From a virus, in the IMG/VR virus record IMGVR_UViG_3300021368_001977, positions 1 through 32,897 of that record: DNA of 32,897 bases; one strand, given 5' to 3'. A program made the position numbers and the translations under genes. Below are positions 19,301-24,889 of the stretch, one piece after another. The first letter of the stretch is position 1. The number at the start of each line of letters is the position of its first letter. The notes beneath the pieces were generated by a model that did no database searches, was not told the origin of the DNA, and was given only the letters and a program-made list of their open reading frames with translations.

Positions 19301-21306
19301 ATTGTGTAGGTGAAAGACTCTGTTTCCCAATCCCAATTAAATTCAATATCTCCCACATTATCAATGTTTTGATATGAAATACTAATTCCTAGTTCAGAGT
19401 CAATAGGGCCGTTACCTTGTTTGTAACTGAAAATTTTACTTCCTGTAAAAGTACTTACAGGATATGTTAACGAATCATCAAGTGCAATACCATTTTCATT
19501 AAAACTATCAAATAACGGTGCTTGGTTTACAGTTGTTTTCTCCTGACTTTTTTGCCAAGACATTCCATTGAAGTAAAACATTTTACCACTGTTATTTTTT
19601 CCTCTACTAGCAAGAACACATTCATTAAGTGAAGGCGTACTGTCTGATGTTTGTTTTAGTGTAATTTGCTTGACACCATTATGTACAATAAAATTAACTT
19701 CGTAAATTTTGTTATTAGCAAGGCTGTCAGTATCTGCTGTAACAAGCACTCTTGCTCCTTCAAACAAAAATTCTCCGTCTACATTGTAACCAGTGCTTCC
19801 TTCTATAGAAGAAAACACATCTGTTGTATAATCATCTACATAATCGACAGACGCTTTTGCAATAGTACCTTGTTTGTAAAGTTTTATACCTGGGTGAAAT
19901 TCTATAATAGGACGTTTAGCCCTTGCTGTTTCTAGTGCATCAAAATCATCATCTCTATATCTAAATGCGTATTCTAGTACACTTCTATGGAACCATCTGT
20001 TGTATCTACTCCAGGGATTTGAATCAGGACTGCTTCTATTAATAGTAACATAATCTTTATTGGCAGGATATAATGTAGCATCATCAAACGGTTGTGTATC
20101 AAATCCTTGATTATCAAATAATATTTCAGGAGTATTCGCACTAATGTTTGGTGGAATAAGATCGGAAAATCTAATTAAAGTAATTGCTTTTCCTATTCCT
20201 TCAACAAGCCAAGTATCTGTTGCATATTTTTCACTTTCAACTTGGCCTCTAAATTCTACTACCATGCCATTTGAAAATTCAATTCCATTAGCACTGGTGT
20301 AATAAGTTTTACCAATGATTTCCTTTTCAACATTTATTGCTGTGTTGCTTCCAATATCCGCAATTATAAATCTACCTAACTTGTTGGGATCGGTTGCACT
20401 TTGGTAATAAAGCACATCTGGTGCATTCATTGGAACTTCAAAAGTTAAAGTACCTACTTCTACACTGTTGTTTGTTACACCATCGTTATAAATTAAACTA
20501 TTAAACGAAGCATTACTATCTACTAATTCCCAATCCTGACTATCAACATCAATTGTACTACCGTCAGTAGGACTTATTTCTTCTTTTGCTCTCCAAAGTT
20601 TTCCGTCAAAAACTGCTAGGTCACCTGGAAAATATGTTTTTAGTGGTTCATAATTTAAACTACCTGTGTCGTAGTTTGTTCTTAGCACGAAAGGTTCACC
20701 TGGAGAATTTATTGTAAATTCGTATGTCTGTCCTCTATATAAAGTAAGTGTAGGATTATTTGTAAAACTATCCGGTGTAAACACCCAAGATGAACCAGTA
20801 CCTTGATTTACTTTATAAGTAGACTGGACTGTTTGACTCTGGCCAAAGACTGCCACAGTTGGTGGTCCTGATGGTATCCAATAGTATTCTCTATAGTTTA
20901 TAAACTTATCCCAATCAATAGGAGGATTCCAACTATAATGTTCTTGGAATGTAGTCTTATCGTCTCTTTGATTAGTATTAGCAAAAAAAGTTTCTATATT
21001 TTTAAAATCTAAATAATCATAAAACTTTGTTACAACTTGGTTATCTTCAACAGTAACACCAGGCTCTAATTGATATCTACTTCTTAAAGTATTATCTGTG
21101 TCAAGATATACCGTGTCTCCTTTATATGTTTTACCAAATCTTCTACCAACGTATCCTGAAAGTTTGTCTAGCGCACCAGGTTGTACAAGTGGATCTACTA
21201 CACCTGAAAGAAATTTATCATTAGTATCAGTTCTAAACGTTTCTGGAAGGAGCTCTGAACTTTTTCTAATAGGTAACTGACTGTTGGGGTAAACTTTATC
21301 TGCCAT
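7366..21306 (-). CDS. giant multidomain baseplate/adhesion protein (4,646 aa)
   Basis: One uninterrupted frame of 4,646 residues, 3.6 times the longest T4 structural protein (gp34, about 1,290). Its ATG overlaps the gene 6 stop by one base (TAATG). It lies where T4 has genes 7-10, and no separate equivalents are visible. Residues 185-318 form a cupredoxin-like fold interrupted by a carbohydrate-binding-like module. Similar modules occur at 1465, 1723, 2208, 2402 and 2518. A helical stretch with FIREKGTKNSFTKIFEKL (about 1822-1840) loosely recalls the C-terminal part of T4 gp7. Residues 2160-2800 are an FG-GAP-like propeller. Repeats with GYTSxPxV lie near 3189-3260 and 3560-3625. A conserved-looking helical segment has VDWLFKSSF (about 3454-3462) and EVKPYRTTIREY. 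From about 3660 to the end there are tandem beta-modules and a VVEIAGERIEYL...LRRGVNGT module. There is no signal peptide and no membrane segment. The likely role is an enlarged gp7-type wedge or peripheral baseplate component with glycan-binding surfaces. That it is a virion protein is fairly sure; the detailed role is inferred. Confidence 0.75.
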   Translation of the reverse strand: MADKVYPNSQLPIRKSSELLPETFRTDTNDKFLSGVVDPLVQPGALDKLSGYVGRRFGKTYKGDTVYLDTDNTLRSRYQLEPGVTVEDNQVVTKFYDYLDFKNIETFFANTNQRDDKTTFQEHYSWNPPIDWDKFINYREYYWIPSGPPTVAVFGQSQTVQSTYKVNQGTGSSWVFTPDSFTNNPTLTLYRGQTYEFTINSPGEPFVLRTNYDTGSLNYEPLKTYFPGDLAVFDGKLWRAKEEISPTDGSTIDVDSQDWELVDSNASFNSLIYNDGVTNNSVEVGTLTFEVPMNAPDVLYYQSATDPNKLGRFIIADIGSNTAINVEKEIIGKTYYTSANGIEFSNGMVVEFRGQVESEKYATDTWLVEGIGKAITLIRFSDLIPPNISANTPEILFDNQGFDTQPFDDATLYPANKDYVTINRSSPDSNPWSRYNRWFHRSVLEYAFRYRDDDFDALETARAKRPIIEFHPGIKLYKQGTIAKASVDYVDDYTTDVFSSIEGSTGYNVDGEFLFEGARVLVTADTDSLANNKIYEVNFIVHNGVKQITLKQTSDSTPSLNECVLASRGKNNSGKMFYFNGMSWQKSQEKTTVNQAPLFDSFNENGIALDDSLTYPVSTFTGSKIFSYKQGNGPIDSELGISISYQNIDNVGDIEFNWDWETESFTYTINQQAIVDYTNKHYYQVNGEYENGWIRTQSKYLQPIVDSVKVVNATNTIITDVINFENYNDTIEIIFYLNGNKLEESFVRVGNEFTFDTQFQPNDIITIKLIGEIVPETGYYEIPVGLEKNPLNENLEYFTLGQATDHVKTALEFDTRFTGVLPGVSNLRDISDFTSNAKRFLKHSGVAASALLMLADKEINIIKSLQYAKKQYSLFKENFIKKSYEVDDTESIPDLVDAIFEELTKTKSSVSAFADSDTLGTGAFTKLSYVVEDTGLKTFTLSEPFDLDTLSRRAVYVYKNNSQLLHGIDYTFDSQFAFLTLLGDLTEGDTIEIREYVSTAGCHVPPTPTSVGLYKKYTPSKFTDDTYREPQEVIQGHDGSITVAYGDFRDDVLLELEYRIYNNIKQSYDPSVFDLDYNLGGYYKNSVFTKNEFDSIASQEFLKWVANTNLGYTANTYLKETETFTYTYSNMTTPDGDENLPGWWRGAYSYFYDTDRPHRCPWEMLGFSEKPSWWDSEYGAAPYTSGNLILWEDLRDGIIRQGERAGTHKRYARPSLLRHIPVNEHGELLSPLDSGLATNFTFVNNKGSFKLGDIAPVEYAYRSSSEFPFVVTIALCLLRPFEYIVANFDRSKTKRNVAGQIISKNTGIFIKPNELILPEVGNTDITSGLAFYISSYLKSQGKPVADAQNILSHVNVRLSNRLNGFVDKTQQKYLLDSKSPAAASSSIFIPQENYNIYFNVSSPIQTVSYSGVIFEKTEGGWIINGYDDVNPYFRIFKAVPNQKDPTISVGGISATFVNWTTGQLYNNGAIIQYRNMFYRAKLTHTSSENFETDNWTKLPELPIIGAATAQRRRNFNPFATEDISYGTTLRTVQEVVDFLLGYEHFLKTQGFSFENYNADNQAMQDFTTAAKEFMFWTQNEWSVGSLLAVSPGAEKIKVTVPVGVVDNILDSFYEYNVLTDTGEPIDVKNFNVNREFQTFTFNINDTTKGLFYLKLNYVLKEHVAIFNDRTVFNDVIFDKPTGYRQERIKVQGFRTVDWDGDYTSPGFLFDNVNIASWQPFNDYKLGDIINYQGVNYTSKRNHTSGEEFNQQIYTVLDSTPEKRLVPNFDFKINQMEDYFDVDTEGLSESQRDLARHTIGYQPRTYLQNLSEDSVTQFRLYQGFIREKGTKNSFTKIFEKLGRTENAGVDLKEEWAFKVGQLGGTDQSKVIELKLDTDNFVLNPQPLLVTNTTNNAAIDRYYRVNQSDFYLSPLPYTTEINPTTSDKQYLRTAGYVKVDQTKYVVATRDDITNIDISGVLNNDHIWITFDKQEWTVLRVNFANELPITNIATEKNKVTVTFTKRHNLIVDDFIGFKTFGDIDGFHKITEVTNFTIAFETENPPADTGFEPSTLTYPILLNNARFKDYDSLDLEQTALLDNTSKLYIDNNGNNRWEVVEKKKQFSAKKITTYGTTDPKHTGKKVLYAEALNQTIASIPGSGITVAYVETSDGLAVKQILQPTSGFTTAVANTFGEELAITSDNEWLIVGSPGASGVPSNYQGIFSTFKNYAANDIVLYEGQLWKAKTSITGDGSTINVYTEDWEQTFNIKASESGTNAGYSNQGMISIYRYSANQWNFVESLVSPRPDGDNFFGSKISLAKTATGYTMAVSAPGLNDTKGRVYIYNYTTSGDWELVQNKDYRGIYQPGGTYPATEIIAGRTYTIETVGTSDFLSQGALTNDPGVTFVATGTGSGTGTVSTESFYPKGSIVFYNGSLWKALEDNQGDGSTISIESNDWIKLDEVNTNVSLPTSVSIEDDGSTLASGILADDQLAELIKEGDKFGSSLAFNNNGSTLIIGAVEADGQYFPNYKGNWQPNYEYMENDVVKYQGSYHKLENVGTTAVGPDSTIRSYNQAPDDGYPWVNVGDSSSESVGKVFVYKINDVGFYSLQQTITAESLSEISDLSEEESISSGDMFGYDVDLDFTGNTLVITSPKADKNFQNQGSAYIFKYESDSTQQRYRLKQKIESYGIYPNEYFGQSVCITNNSSQIVIGANNTGYNLPIRFDTSSTTFDQLNTTFTTDGGYSGAVYVFNLKGSRYLLTEKLEDDLSTNESFGYSVSCTNDIIVVGSPYFIAPTVHGATLDFSGPMAGMVRIFRKDPSVNSLEVIGTEPDKIDLQRIKRISLYNESGENKIQDLEAIDPAKLRILAAADREIEYKTLYDPATYNVGTEDVVVDNTVAWFDKNVGKLWWNISTVKWVDYEQGDTAYRLANWGAQAKGSSVDVYEWVESKLLPSEWSVLADTTEGLDLGVSGQPLYADDTVYSVKEFLNVNTGLVTETKYYFWVKNKVTVPENKLGREISAGEVASLINNPSTVGNTYVGLADKDKIFFYNYKNIVFDNISILNLEYYNTSNKNNAAHNEFLLLTEGDENSVPNNKLEKKWIDSLVGYDAQGNRVPDTNLPAKQKYGINFRPRQSMFVNRKQILKQTIESVNTILLEQAFANTINFINLNLVDPQPAEVLYLYDVKVENVVDLENVGTVRVKQAKLSANIVDNVITSINIVDPGFGYKPQQLFNTEAPGVYPGPAVSLQGDGIGGEVITHIDNQGRIVQAVVVNGGKNYTTVNPVVRQFSVLVENDNTVGNYWSIYAWDDVRKTFYRSASQAFDTTKYWNYIDWWKTGYGETSSITKEILDVSEEPSITVETGSLIRIKEYGSGGWAVFEKVTDNSNLPLGNYTLVGRKQGTIQLSPNLYNLQTSGIGYDNIVSFDTGLYDLEPTAELRNIFAAIKDNIFVGDYKICWNKLFFNSIRYVLHEQVYVDWLFKSSFLKAIHNVGNLKVVPNYSNDNLKSFQEYIEEVKPYRTTIREYVSRYNQLEGNGVATNDFDLPSVYSDSAGKIITVDQYSPLVQQQPWKTWFDNKGYSITDIVIANGGSGYTSPPNVVIEGNGTGATAQAFISSGKVTGVRILNKGKGYTSIPTVNLVGGNGASTDNAIAVAYLGEGTTRSFELKVKFDRIAKEGLFTSFTDSQTFTATGATAVFDLRYAPTIDKTKISITKNNQTVLGSDYTVSVYTKKVDGYSFVHGRIIFNVAPELGDVIKIDYSKNDELLDSVNRINKYYNPTEGMKGKELNQLMTGIDYGGVQIQGTTFDVTGGWDALPWFSDSWDSVESSADFYIVADGSTNEITLPYVPSEGQEINIYLKRAGEESIPSIDDLQYSETVKNPPVIRIDDPYFGGDDNSSLITNENAVMPTFIGDGSTSVIDIGSFVNTKDGDILIFRPVESDGAVTITDPNIVDTNLTGGTLSAIDGAYATATGLTVEEIKITGGQYIGPEQVPSPEENIPGQVLDNLSIKVFQSTTKGAAPLESKIFTSDGSTTIYSIGQNIIEDSSLLVYVDGIKQVLNTDYTATDTNVEFTTAPVVDKKIEIISIGIGGIGLLDYQQFTADGETGLYLTDAPYSLTTNIFVTVDGVPKDAVFSDSTDTVDTAGRSLVQFGEIPDKDSIIKIIVFQTSENVDSGQLGLVRVNQQTTTMTSDRIYDLDNFVQLTRESSISSMVVEINNVKLKGPDTIYSVYDGETNSFTLGQDPIEASGAILSANIKVYINGELKTFIQDYVYDGTSKLLTLVTTSLNVGDIIKIENDLRAEYSINTNRLQVADSVTFNPGDTLEVTWFSEYPSMQVYSDRNTGGKVNYELPYAPLGIAYVWVYKNGVRLIKDQDYSISLPRGVIYLEVESTESDTITITTFGTDIYRLPSSYEISKDMLNVYRYNRYATSKTINLSKDLNYFDDEITLSDTSNMFDPVANRNIAGVVEIAGERIEYLNKSGNVLSNLRRGVNGTAIKELHSKGSLVADIGPNEVIPYTDNQERTDFVSDGSSVLIGPLDFVPAKSTVGTWTSTTIPGDYGRCDIVEVFVGGKRLRKTPLTIYDESLGPVSPGADKEIEAEFAVDGENPYVRLTTSPAAGTRITVIKRTGNTWYDRGTTTASNGVTLLDNNTAISKFIAAKTTSLPE
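7477..10323 (-). repeat. tandem degenerate beta-modules in the C-terminal part of the giant protein
   Basis: About residues 3662-4610. At least seven modules follow one loose pattern: an opening such as FTSDGSTTIY, FTADGETGLYL, YDGETNSFTL or FVSDGSS, then a strand with VYVDGIKQ, VTVDGVPKD, VYINGELKT or VYKNGVRL, then a DYT-like turn and a closing strand such as DIIKIE or DTITITTFG. Starts are near residues 3662, 3808, 4003, 4073, 4207, 4320 and 4505. A different module with IAGERIEYLNKSG sits at about 4400-4495. These look like stacked small beta-sandwiches, as in phage fibre shafts. Sequence identity between copies is low, so copy limits are approximate. Confidence 0.5.
13618..13755 (-). repeat. 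carbohydrate-binding-like module F (in propeller)
   Basis: Residues 2518-2563, the most divergent copy: YMENDVVKYQGSYHKLENV at the start and YPWVNV at the end, with a longer loop between. It sits between the third and fourth propeller blades. The pattern is that of CBM5/12-type modules (Y-x2-GD-x-V-x-Y-x-G-x2-Y/W-x-A, then a closing W). Confidence 0.4.
13993..14103 (-). repeat. carbohydrate-binding-like module E (in propeller)
   Basis: Residues 2402-2438: YPKGSIVFYNGSLWKALEDN, then GDGSTI and a closing SNDWIKL. It follows the CBM5/12-like pattern, lies between propeller blades two and three, and is very close in sequence to module D. Confidence 0.55.
14119..14250 (-). other. inserted fibre-type module (AGRTYTI...GTSDF...ATGTGSGTGT)
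   Basis: Residues 2353-2396 carry AGRTYTIETVGTSDF, then a GA-loop and FVATGTGSGTGTV. This motif combination recurs in many unrelated phage tail-fibre proteins. It sits directly before module E in the longest inter-blade interval (189 residues), so two modules are inserted in one propeller loop. Confidence 0.55.
14572..14685 (-). repeat. carbohydrate-binding-like module D (in propeller)
   Basis: Residues 2208-2245: YAANDIVLYEGQLWKAKTSI, then GDGSTI and a closing TEDWEQTF. It shares W-K-A and GDGSTI with module E and DGSTI with module A. It is located between the first and second propeller blades. Confidence 0.55.
16033..16140 (-). repeat. carbohydrate-binding-like module C
   Basis: Residues 1723-1758: YKLGDIINYQGVNYTSKRNH then TSGEEF. 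This is the classic Y-x-x-GD-x-I-x-Y-x-G-x-x-Y opening and an H-T-S turn. The closing Trp is replaced (IYTVLDS). It lies just before the helical gp7-like segment. Confidence 0.5.
16813..16914 (-). repeat. carbohydrate-binding-like module B
   Basis: Residues 1465-1498: YNNGAIIQYRNMFYRAKLTH, then TSSENF and a closing DNWTKL. The HTS turn and closing Trp match CBM5/12-type modules better than the other copies do. Confidence 0.55.
20353..20754 (-). other. cupredoxin-like domain lacking copper ligands, interrupted by a module
   Basis: Residues 185-318. The first half has TLTLYRGQTYEFTINSPGEP and the second half has GTLTFEVPMNAPDVLYYQS then NKLGRFIIADI, the strand pattern of plastocyanin-like folds. 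The usual GHPF, C..H and M positions read GEPF, YQS-AT-D and L, so type-1 copper binding is not expected. A carbohydrate-binding-like module (residues 225-262) sits between the two halves. Confidence 0.5.
20521..20634 (-). repeat. carbohydrate-binding-like module A
   Basis: Residues 225-262: YFPGDLAVFDGKLWRAKEEI, then TDGSTI and a closing SQDWELV. It matches modules D and E closely (W-(R/K)-A, DGSTI, xDW) and is inserted inside the cupredoxin-like domain. Confidence 0.55.
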
Positions 21307-24300
21307 TAGTAACTAGAACCTCCGCTGCTAGAACCTGACGTACTCGTTGTAGTTGAGCTTGAAGTACTTGAAGAAGCACCTGAAGAACTTGTTGTAGAAG
21401 TTGTACTTGAAGAACTTGTAGCGCCTGTCGTACTAGAACTTGTAGTGTTTGATTGTGAATCACTTTCTATGGTTCCTGTACTTGCTCTGATTTCAGCAGC
21501 GGTAATGCTAGTAACTATTTTAATGTCATCTACTGTTGCACCACTAACAAAAATTTCATCTGGTTTACTTTGTATTTCAAATAAACTACCAAATGACTGT
21601 GCTGATGATCTAGGTAAAATTACAAAATTAGTAACATCAGGCGATACAGTATTAATGACATAAGTTGTTAATTCACTGAGATAAAATCTATCGCCAAAGT
21701 CCCAGTTTTGTATTCCAAAGAATGTATTAATTGCATTTACAATTCTTACTTTAAGATTATTATCATTAATTGCTTTATCAGGATTTTTTACAACCTTAAA
21801 TTCAGCCTGCAATTTTGTTGGTGCTTTAGAACCAAATAAAACTTTATATTGTACAGGATGATAAATTACTTCGTCACTAATAGTTTTAATTGCATTTAGA
21901 TTTGCTCCAAATTCAATTCTTAGGCTATCTGTTGTAGGAGCAACAGGCTCAGCAGTTGCACCTGCTAGATAATTTCTATATGCAATATCATAGTTCTTAG
22001 TTAACAGGTATAGGTCTACAATGTTAGTTACACTAGGATCTATCCTTCTATTTTCACTAGCAGAATGTGTGTATTGGAATTTTAAATTTCTTCTTCCAAC
22101 GTATGCAACATAGGAACTGTCTAAGTCAAGAGTATTTGTTGTTTTATTAACTCTTTTGACAACATCTTCTGCAACATCACTAAAATAAATTAATTGATTA
22201 TTATCGAAGTCATTTACATTTACATCTGATTCTTTATTTCTAATAATAATTGCATCGTTTGTATTATCAAAAAGATTAAGAATATTAGTTCCATACTCAT
22301 CTATTGTTTTCACAAAAAACAAGTAATTTGCTTCTACATCTGCGCCTGCCACCTGTATAAATGAATCTGGATCATCAACAACACCGTCGTTGTCAGTATC
22401 ACTAAAACTTAGTTTAATTTCTTTAGCACTTTCGTATCCATCATCAAATTCTATAGTATCAGTAATTTCAAACTTGTAATCTCTACCTAACGCTGTAGAA
22501 CTATTAGTCTGACTGTTAATTCCTAAAACATTAACTGTATCTTTTGCAATTCTACCTGTCAAATTATTGTATGCAATTTCATTTTTGTCAAAATAAAATC
22601 TATTTTGTTGAACACTACCGAATATGTAATTGAGTGTTCTAATTCTTATTACGTATTGATCGTTATCTTTAACAAATGCAAACAACCAAGATGCATCTAA
22701 ATTTTCACTTGTTGTATCGCCTGCTTTACCTAAACTGAAGTTGTTTACCAAATCTAAATTTTGATTTTGTATAATCTTCCATGAAGTATCAGCAGTATCG
22801 TATCGTAAACCAAAATTTAAATTAGCAAACATTAGATTTGTAATTTCTGTCTCTAATGCTACATCTAAATCATTTACAAATTTAGGCACAATGGCAGTTG
22901 CTATTGCTCCTTCTGGAATATTCTCATTAAATGTTATAGGTCCTAGACCGTTTGCTAATGCTCCTCTATCAGCATTTGTTCCATCACCTACAATTGATTG
23001 TACTTTAGCCCATACATATTTTGAGCTTCCTGTATGATCTGGTTCTCCCATCATTAACTTATTGTTTTGGTTCGTCATAAAATGATAACCGTCTGGTGCA
23101 GTAAATTTAATTGCTGAACCAACTGTTAAGAATTTTAAACTGCTTGTTGAATAGGTTCCTACTTTAAGTAAACTATTGTCAATAGTGTTTGTAAAATAAC
23201 CTGTACCACTGTTTAAATCATTTGTTATACTGGTCCAAACTGTTGTTTGTTCACTAAACGCAACCCTTTCATATTTTGTAATATAAAAATTGTATAAGTC
23301 TTTGTCAGTAAATGCACCTTCAATATTGTTTCTTAAGAAATTAATTATTTCAGTCTTACTTGTGAATTTTAAAAATAAACTTCTTTCTGATTCTTGTTTA
23401 TAGATGTACCCATCGTCTGCAAAAACATTTACAGCACTATACTTTCCACTAGCGTCTACTATGTCGTAGTTTCTACTAATACCGCTTGAAGTTCTATTGA
23501 CTGCTTTTATTTTTAAAATATTCTGAGAACTGGCTAATGGAGCAAGATTATAATCTTCTCCTGTTACCATTCTGTTTTGTGTATAATAAAGTGCAGGAGC
23601 ATTTTGTCGTATTGTATCTGTGCTTTCAGTTGCTGCTGCGTTGTTTACTGTATATTGTAATCCTAAATTTACTGTTAATGTATGTGCTATGCCAGACTTA
23701 TTTACATAGTTAATATCTATTGATATTCCTTTCATATCATTAGGGGCAATAGAATATTCAAGTCCGTTACTTACTCTGTAATATGTTCTAAATGATCCTT
23801 GTGGTAAATTTCCATATGTGCCATCAGCAAATACTAGATTGACTTTATCATTAGGTTGCGTTGAAACTGAAAATATATTTTTTATGTTACCAACAATACT
23901 ATTATAAGCAATATTATTTCCTGTTAGATTATTAACCTTAGTCCACTCTTGTTCCTGACCGCCTAAACTGTTTAAGCCAAACAACCACAAATCATCATTG
24001 TTAATGTTATCTGTTTCAATTGCAATGGTTTCATTTGTAGTAGGTGTATCTATACTAAAGTCTGCAAACTCTAAACTACCTTGCTTAAACTGTAAGAAGA
24101 ATCCTGTGTTTGCACTTGCACTACCTTTGCCGTCTTGTCTATACAAAAATCCTAATTGGTTTCCAGGTGTAGGTGCTTCTTCGTATACAATTTCTTGATC
24201 TTTAAAAGTTGTGCTTACTATTTCAAAAGCCATATTTCTGCCAGCAACACTTTTAGTAAAATTGAATAAAGGCACGTCATTAGATGTAGTTCTAAATCTA

Positions 24301-24860
24301 TATTGCTCAGTAGGTATTCCTTGTATGTTGGCGGCACCTTGGCTTCTTCCAAATTCTGTGTTGTCTGCCATAGCAGCATTAAGAACTAAAATAAATTGTT
24401 CCGCCCAGTTTGTATTTGTAGGATCATTCCATTTTACAGTCTGCTGTGCTAAATTCCTACCATTACTATCTATAATATTTTCTGATGTGCTTATAGAATT
24501 AAATTTTAAAAGTCCAGTTGCACCAATATTTCTTTTAGCATTGTAAGAAAGCATTCTTGCTATTCTAAGCACACTTTCTTTACGTTCTGCTAGTTCTAGA
24601 AAATTCTCTCTACTTGCTAGATCTAGTCTGAAACTAATACTTTGACCTAGAAATGCAACAGCATCAACTAGAGCCATATATTCAGAACTTTCAATATAAT
24701 CATTGAAATCTTCTGGATAATTTTCACGTAGATACGAGATAATAACTCGGCGTATATTTTCAAAATCATAGGACTTGAAATCCGCATTTCTAAACGTTTG
24801 ATAGATGCGTGTCCAGTCTTGATTAAGTATTAAATTGTTTTGTCTTGACGTTGTGCTCAT
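21306..24860 (-). CDS. 6: baseplate wedge protein gp6-like
   Basis: Encodes 1,184 residues, about twice T4 gp6 (660), as expected for marine T4-like homologues. The N-terminus is diagnostic: NLILNQDWTRIYQTFRNADF, then RVIISYLRENYPEDFNDYIE, VDAVAFLGQSISFRLDLASR, and ELAERKESVLRIARMLSYNA. In T4, gp6 dimers form the inner ring of the wedge core and connect wedges to each other and to the gp25-gp53 complex. The central region is beta-rich. About residues 1040-1110 carry a conserved-looking segment (AINTFFGIQNWDFGDRFYLS). The last 52 residues are an unusual Ser/Thr tail. It follows gp25 after about 45 bp, the largest gap in the minus-strand block, with GGATAA before the ATG. Its stop codon overlaps the start of the giant gene by one base (TAATG), implying translational coupling. 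Confidence 0.92.
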   Translation of the reverse strand: MSTTSRQNNLILNQDWTRIYQTFRNADFKSYDFENIRRVIISYLRENYPEDFNDYIESSEYMALVDAVAFLGQSISFRLDLASRENFLELAERKESVLRIARMLSYNAKRNIGATGLLKFNSISTSENIIDSNGRNLAQQTVKWNDPTNTNWAEQFILVLNAAMADNTEFGRSQGAANIQGIPTEQYRFRTTSNDVPLFNFTKSVAGRNMAFEIVSTTFKDQEIVYEEAPTPGNQLGFLYRQDGKGSASANTGFFLQFKQGSLEFADFSIDTPTTNETIAIETDNINNDDLWLFGLNSLGGQEQEWTKVNNLTGNNIAYNSIVGNIKNIFSVSTQPNDKVNLVFADGTYGNLPQGSFRTYYRVSNGLEYSIAPNDMKGISIDINYVNKSGIAHTLTVNLGLQYTVNNAAATESTDTIRQNAPALYYTQNRMVTGEDYNLAPLASSQNILKIKAVNRTSSGISRNYDIVDASGKYSAVNVFADDGYIYKQESERSLFLKFTSKTEIINFLRNNIEGAFTDKDLYNFYITKYERVAFSEQTTVWTSITNDLNSGTGYFTNTIDNSLLKVGTYSTSSLKFLTVGSAIKFTAPDGYHFMTNQNNKLMMGEPDHTGSSKYVWAKVQSIVGDGTNADRGALANGLGPITFNENIPEGAIATAIVPKFVNDLDVALETEITNLMFANLNFGLRYDTADTSWKIIQNQNLDLVNNFSLGKAGDTTSENLDASWLFAFVKDNDQYVIRIRTLNYIFGSVQQNRFYFDKNEIAYNNLTGRIAKDTVNVLGINSQTNSSTALGRDYKFEITDTIEFDDGYESAKEIKLSFSDTDNDGVVDDPDSFIQVAGADVEANYLFFVKTIDEYGTNILNLFDNTNDAIIIRNKESDVNVNDFDNNQLIYFSDVAEDVVKRVNKTTNTLDLDSSYVAYVGRRNLKFQYTHSASENRRIDPSVTNIVDLYLLTKNYDIAYRNYLAGATAEPVAPTTDSLRIEFGANLNAIKTISDEVIYHPVQYKVLFGSKAPTKLQAEFKVVKNPDKAINDNNLKVRIVNAINTFFGIQNWDFGDRFYLSELTTYVINTVSPDVTNFVILPRSSAQSFGSLFEIQSKPDEIFVSGATVDDIKIVTSITAAEIRASTGTIESDSQSNTTSSSTTGATSSSSTTSTTSSSGASSSTSSSTTTSTSGSSSGGSSY
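21309..21464 (-). repeat. Ser/Thr-rich low-complexity tail of gp6
   Basis: Residues 1133-1184 contain 41 Ser or Thr out of 52, the rest mostly Gly and Ala, ending in GSSSGGSSY. The DNA is built of repeated AGT/TCA/ACA/ACT-type codons, the kind of tract that expands and shrinks by slippage. Nothing comparable is seen in T4 gp6. Confidence 0.8.
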
Positions 24861-24881
24861 TAAAGTATTATCCTATCGTAA

Positions 24882-24889
24882 TATTTAGC
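24882..24889 (-). promoter_or_regulatory. weak candidate late promoter before gene 6 (GCTAAATA)
   Basis: Minus-strand GCTAAATA differs from NATAAATA at one defined base. It lies 21 bases before the gene 6 start, in the largest gap of the minus-strand block. Position supports it more than sequence does. Confidence 0.25.

Noticed and set aside
20353-20754. Functional copper protein or auxiliary metabolic electron carrier (plastocyanin)
   Set aside because: The fold pattern resembles cupredoxin, but the ligand residues are missing and the domain is embedded in a giant structural protein.
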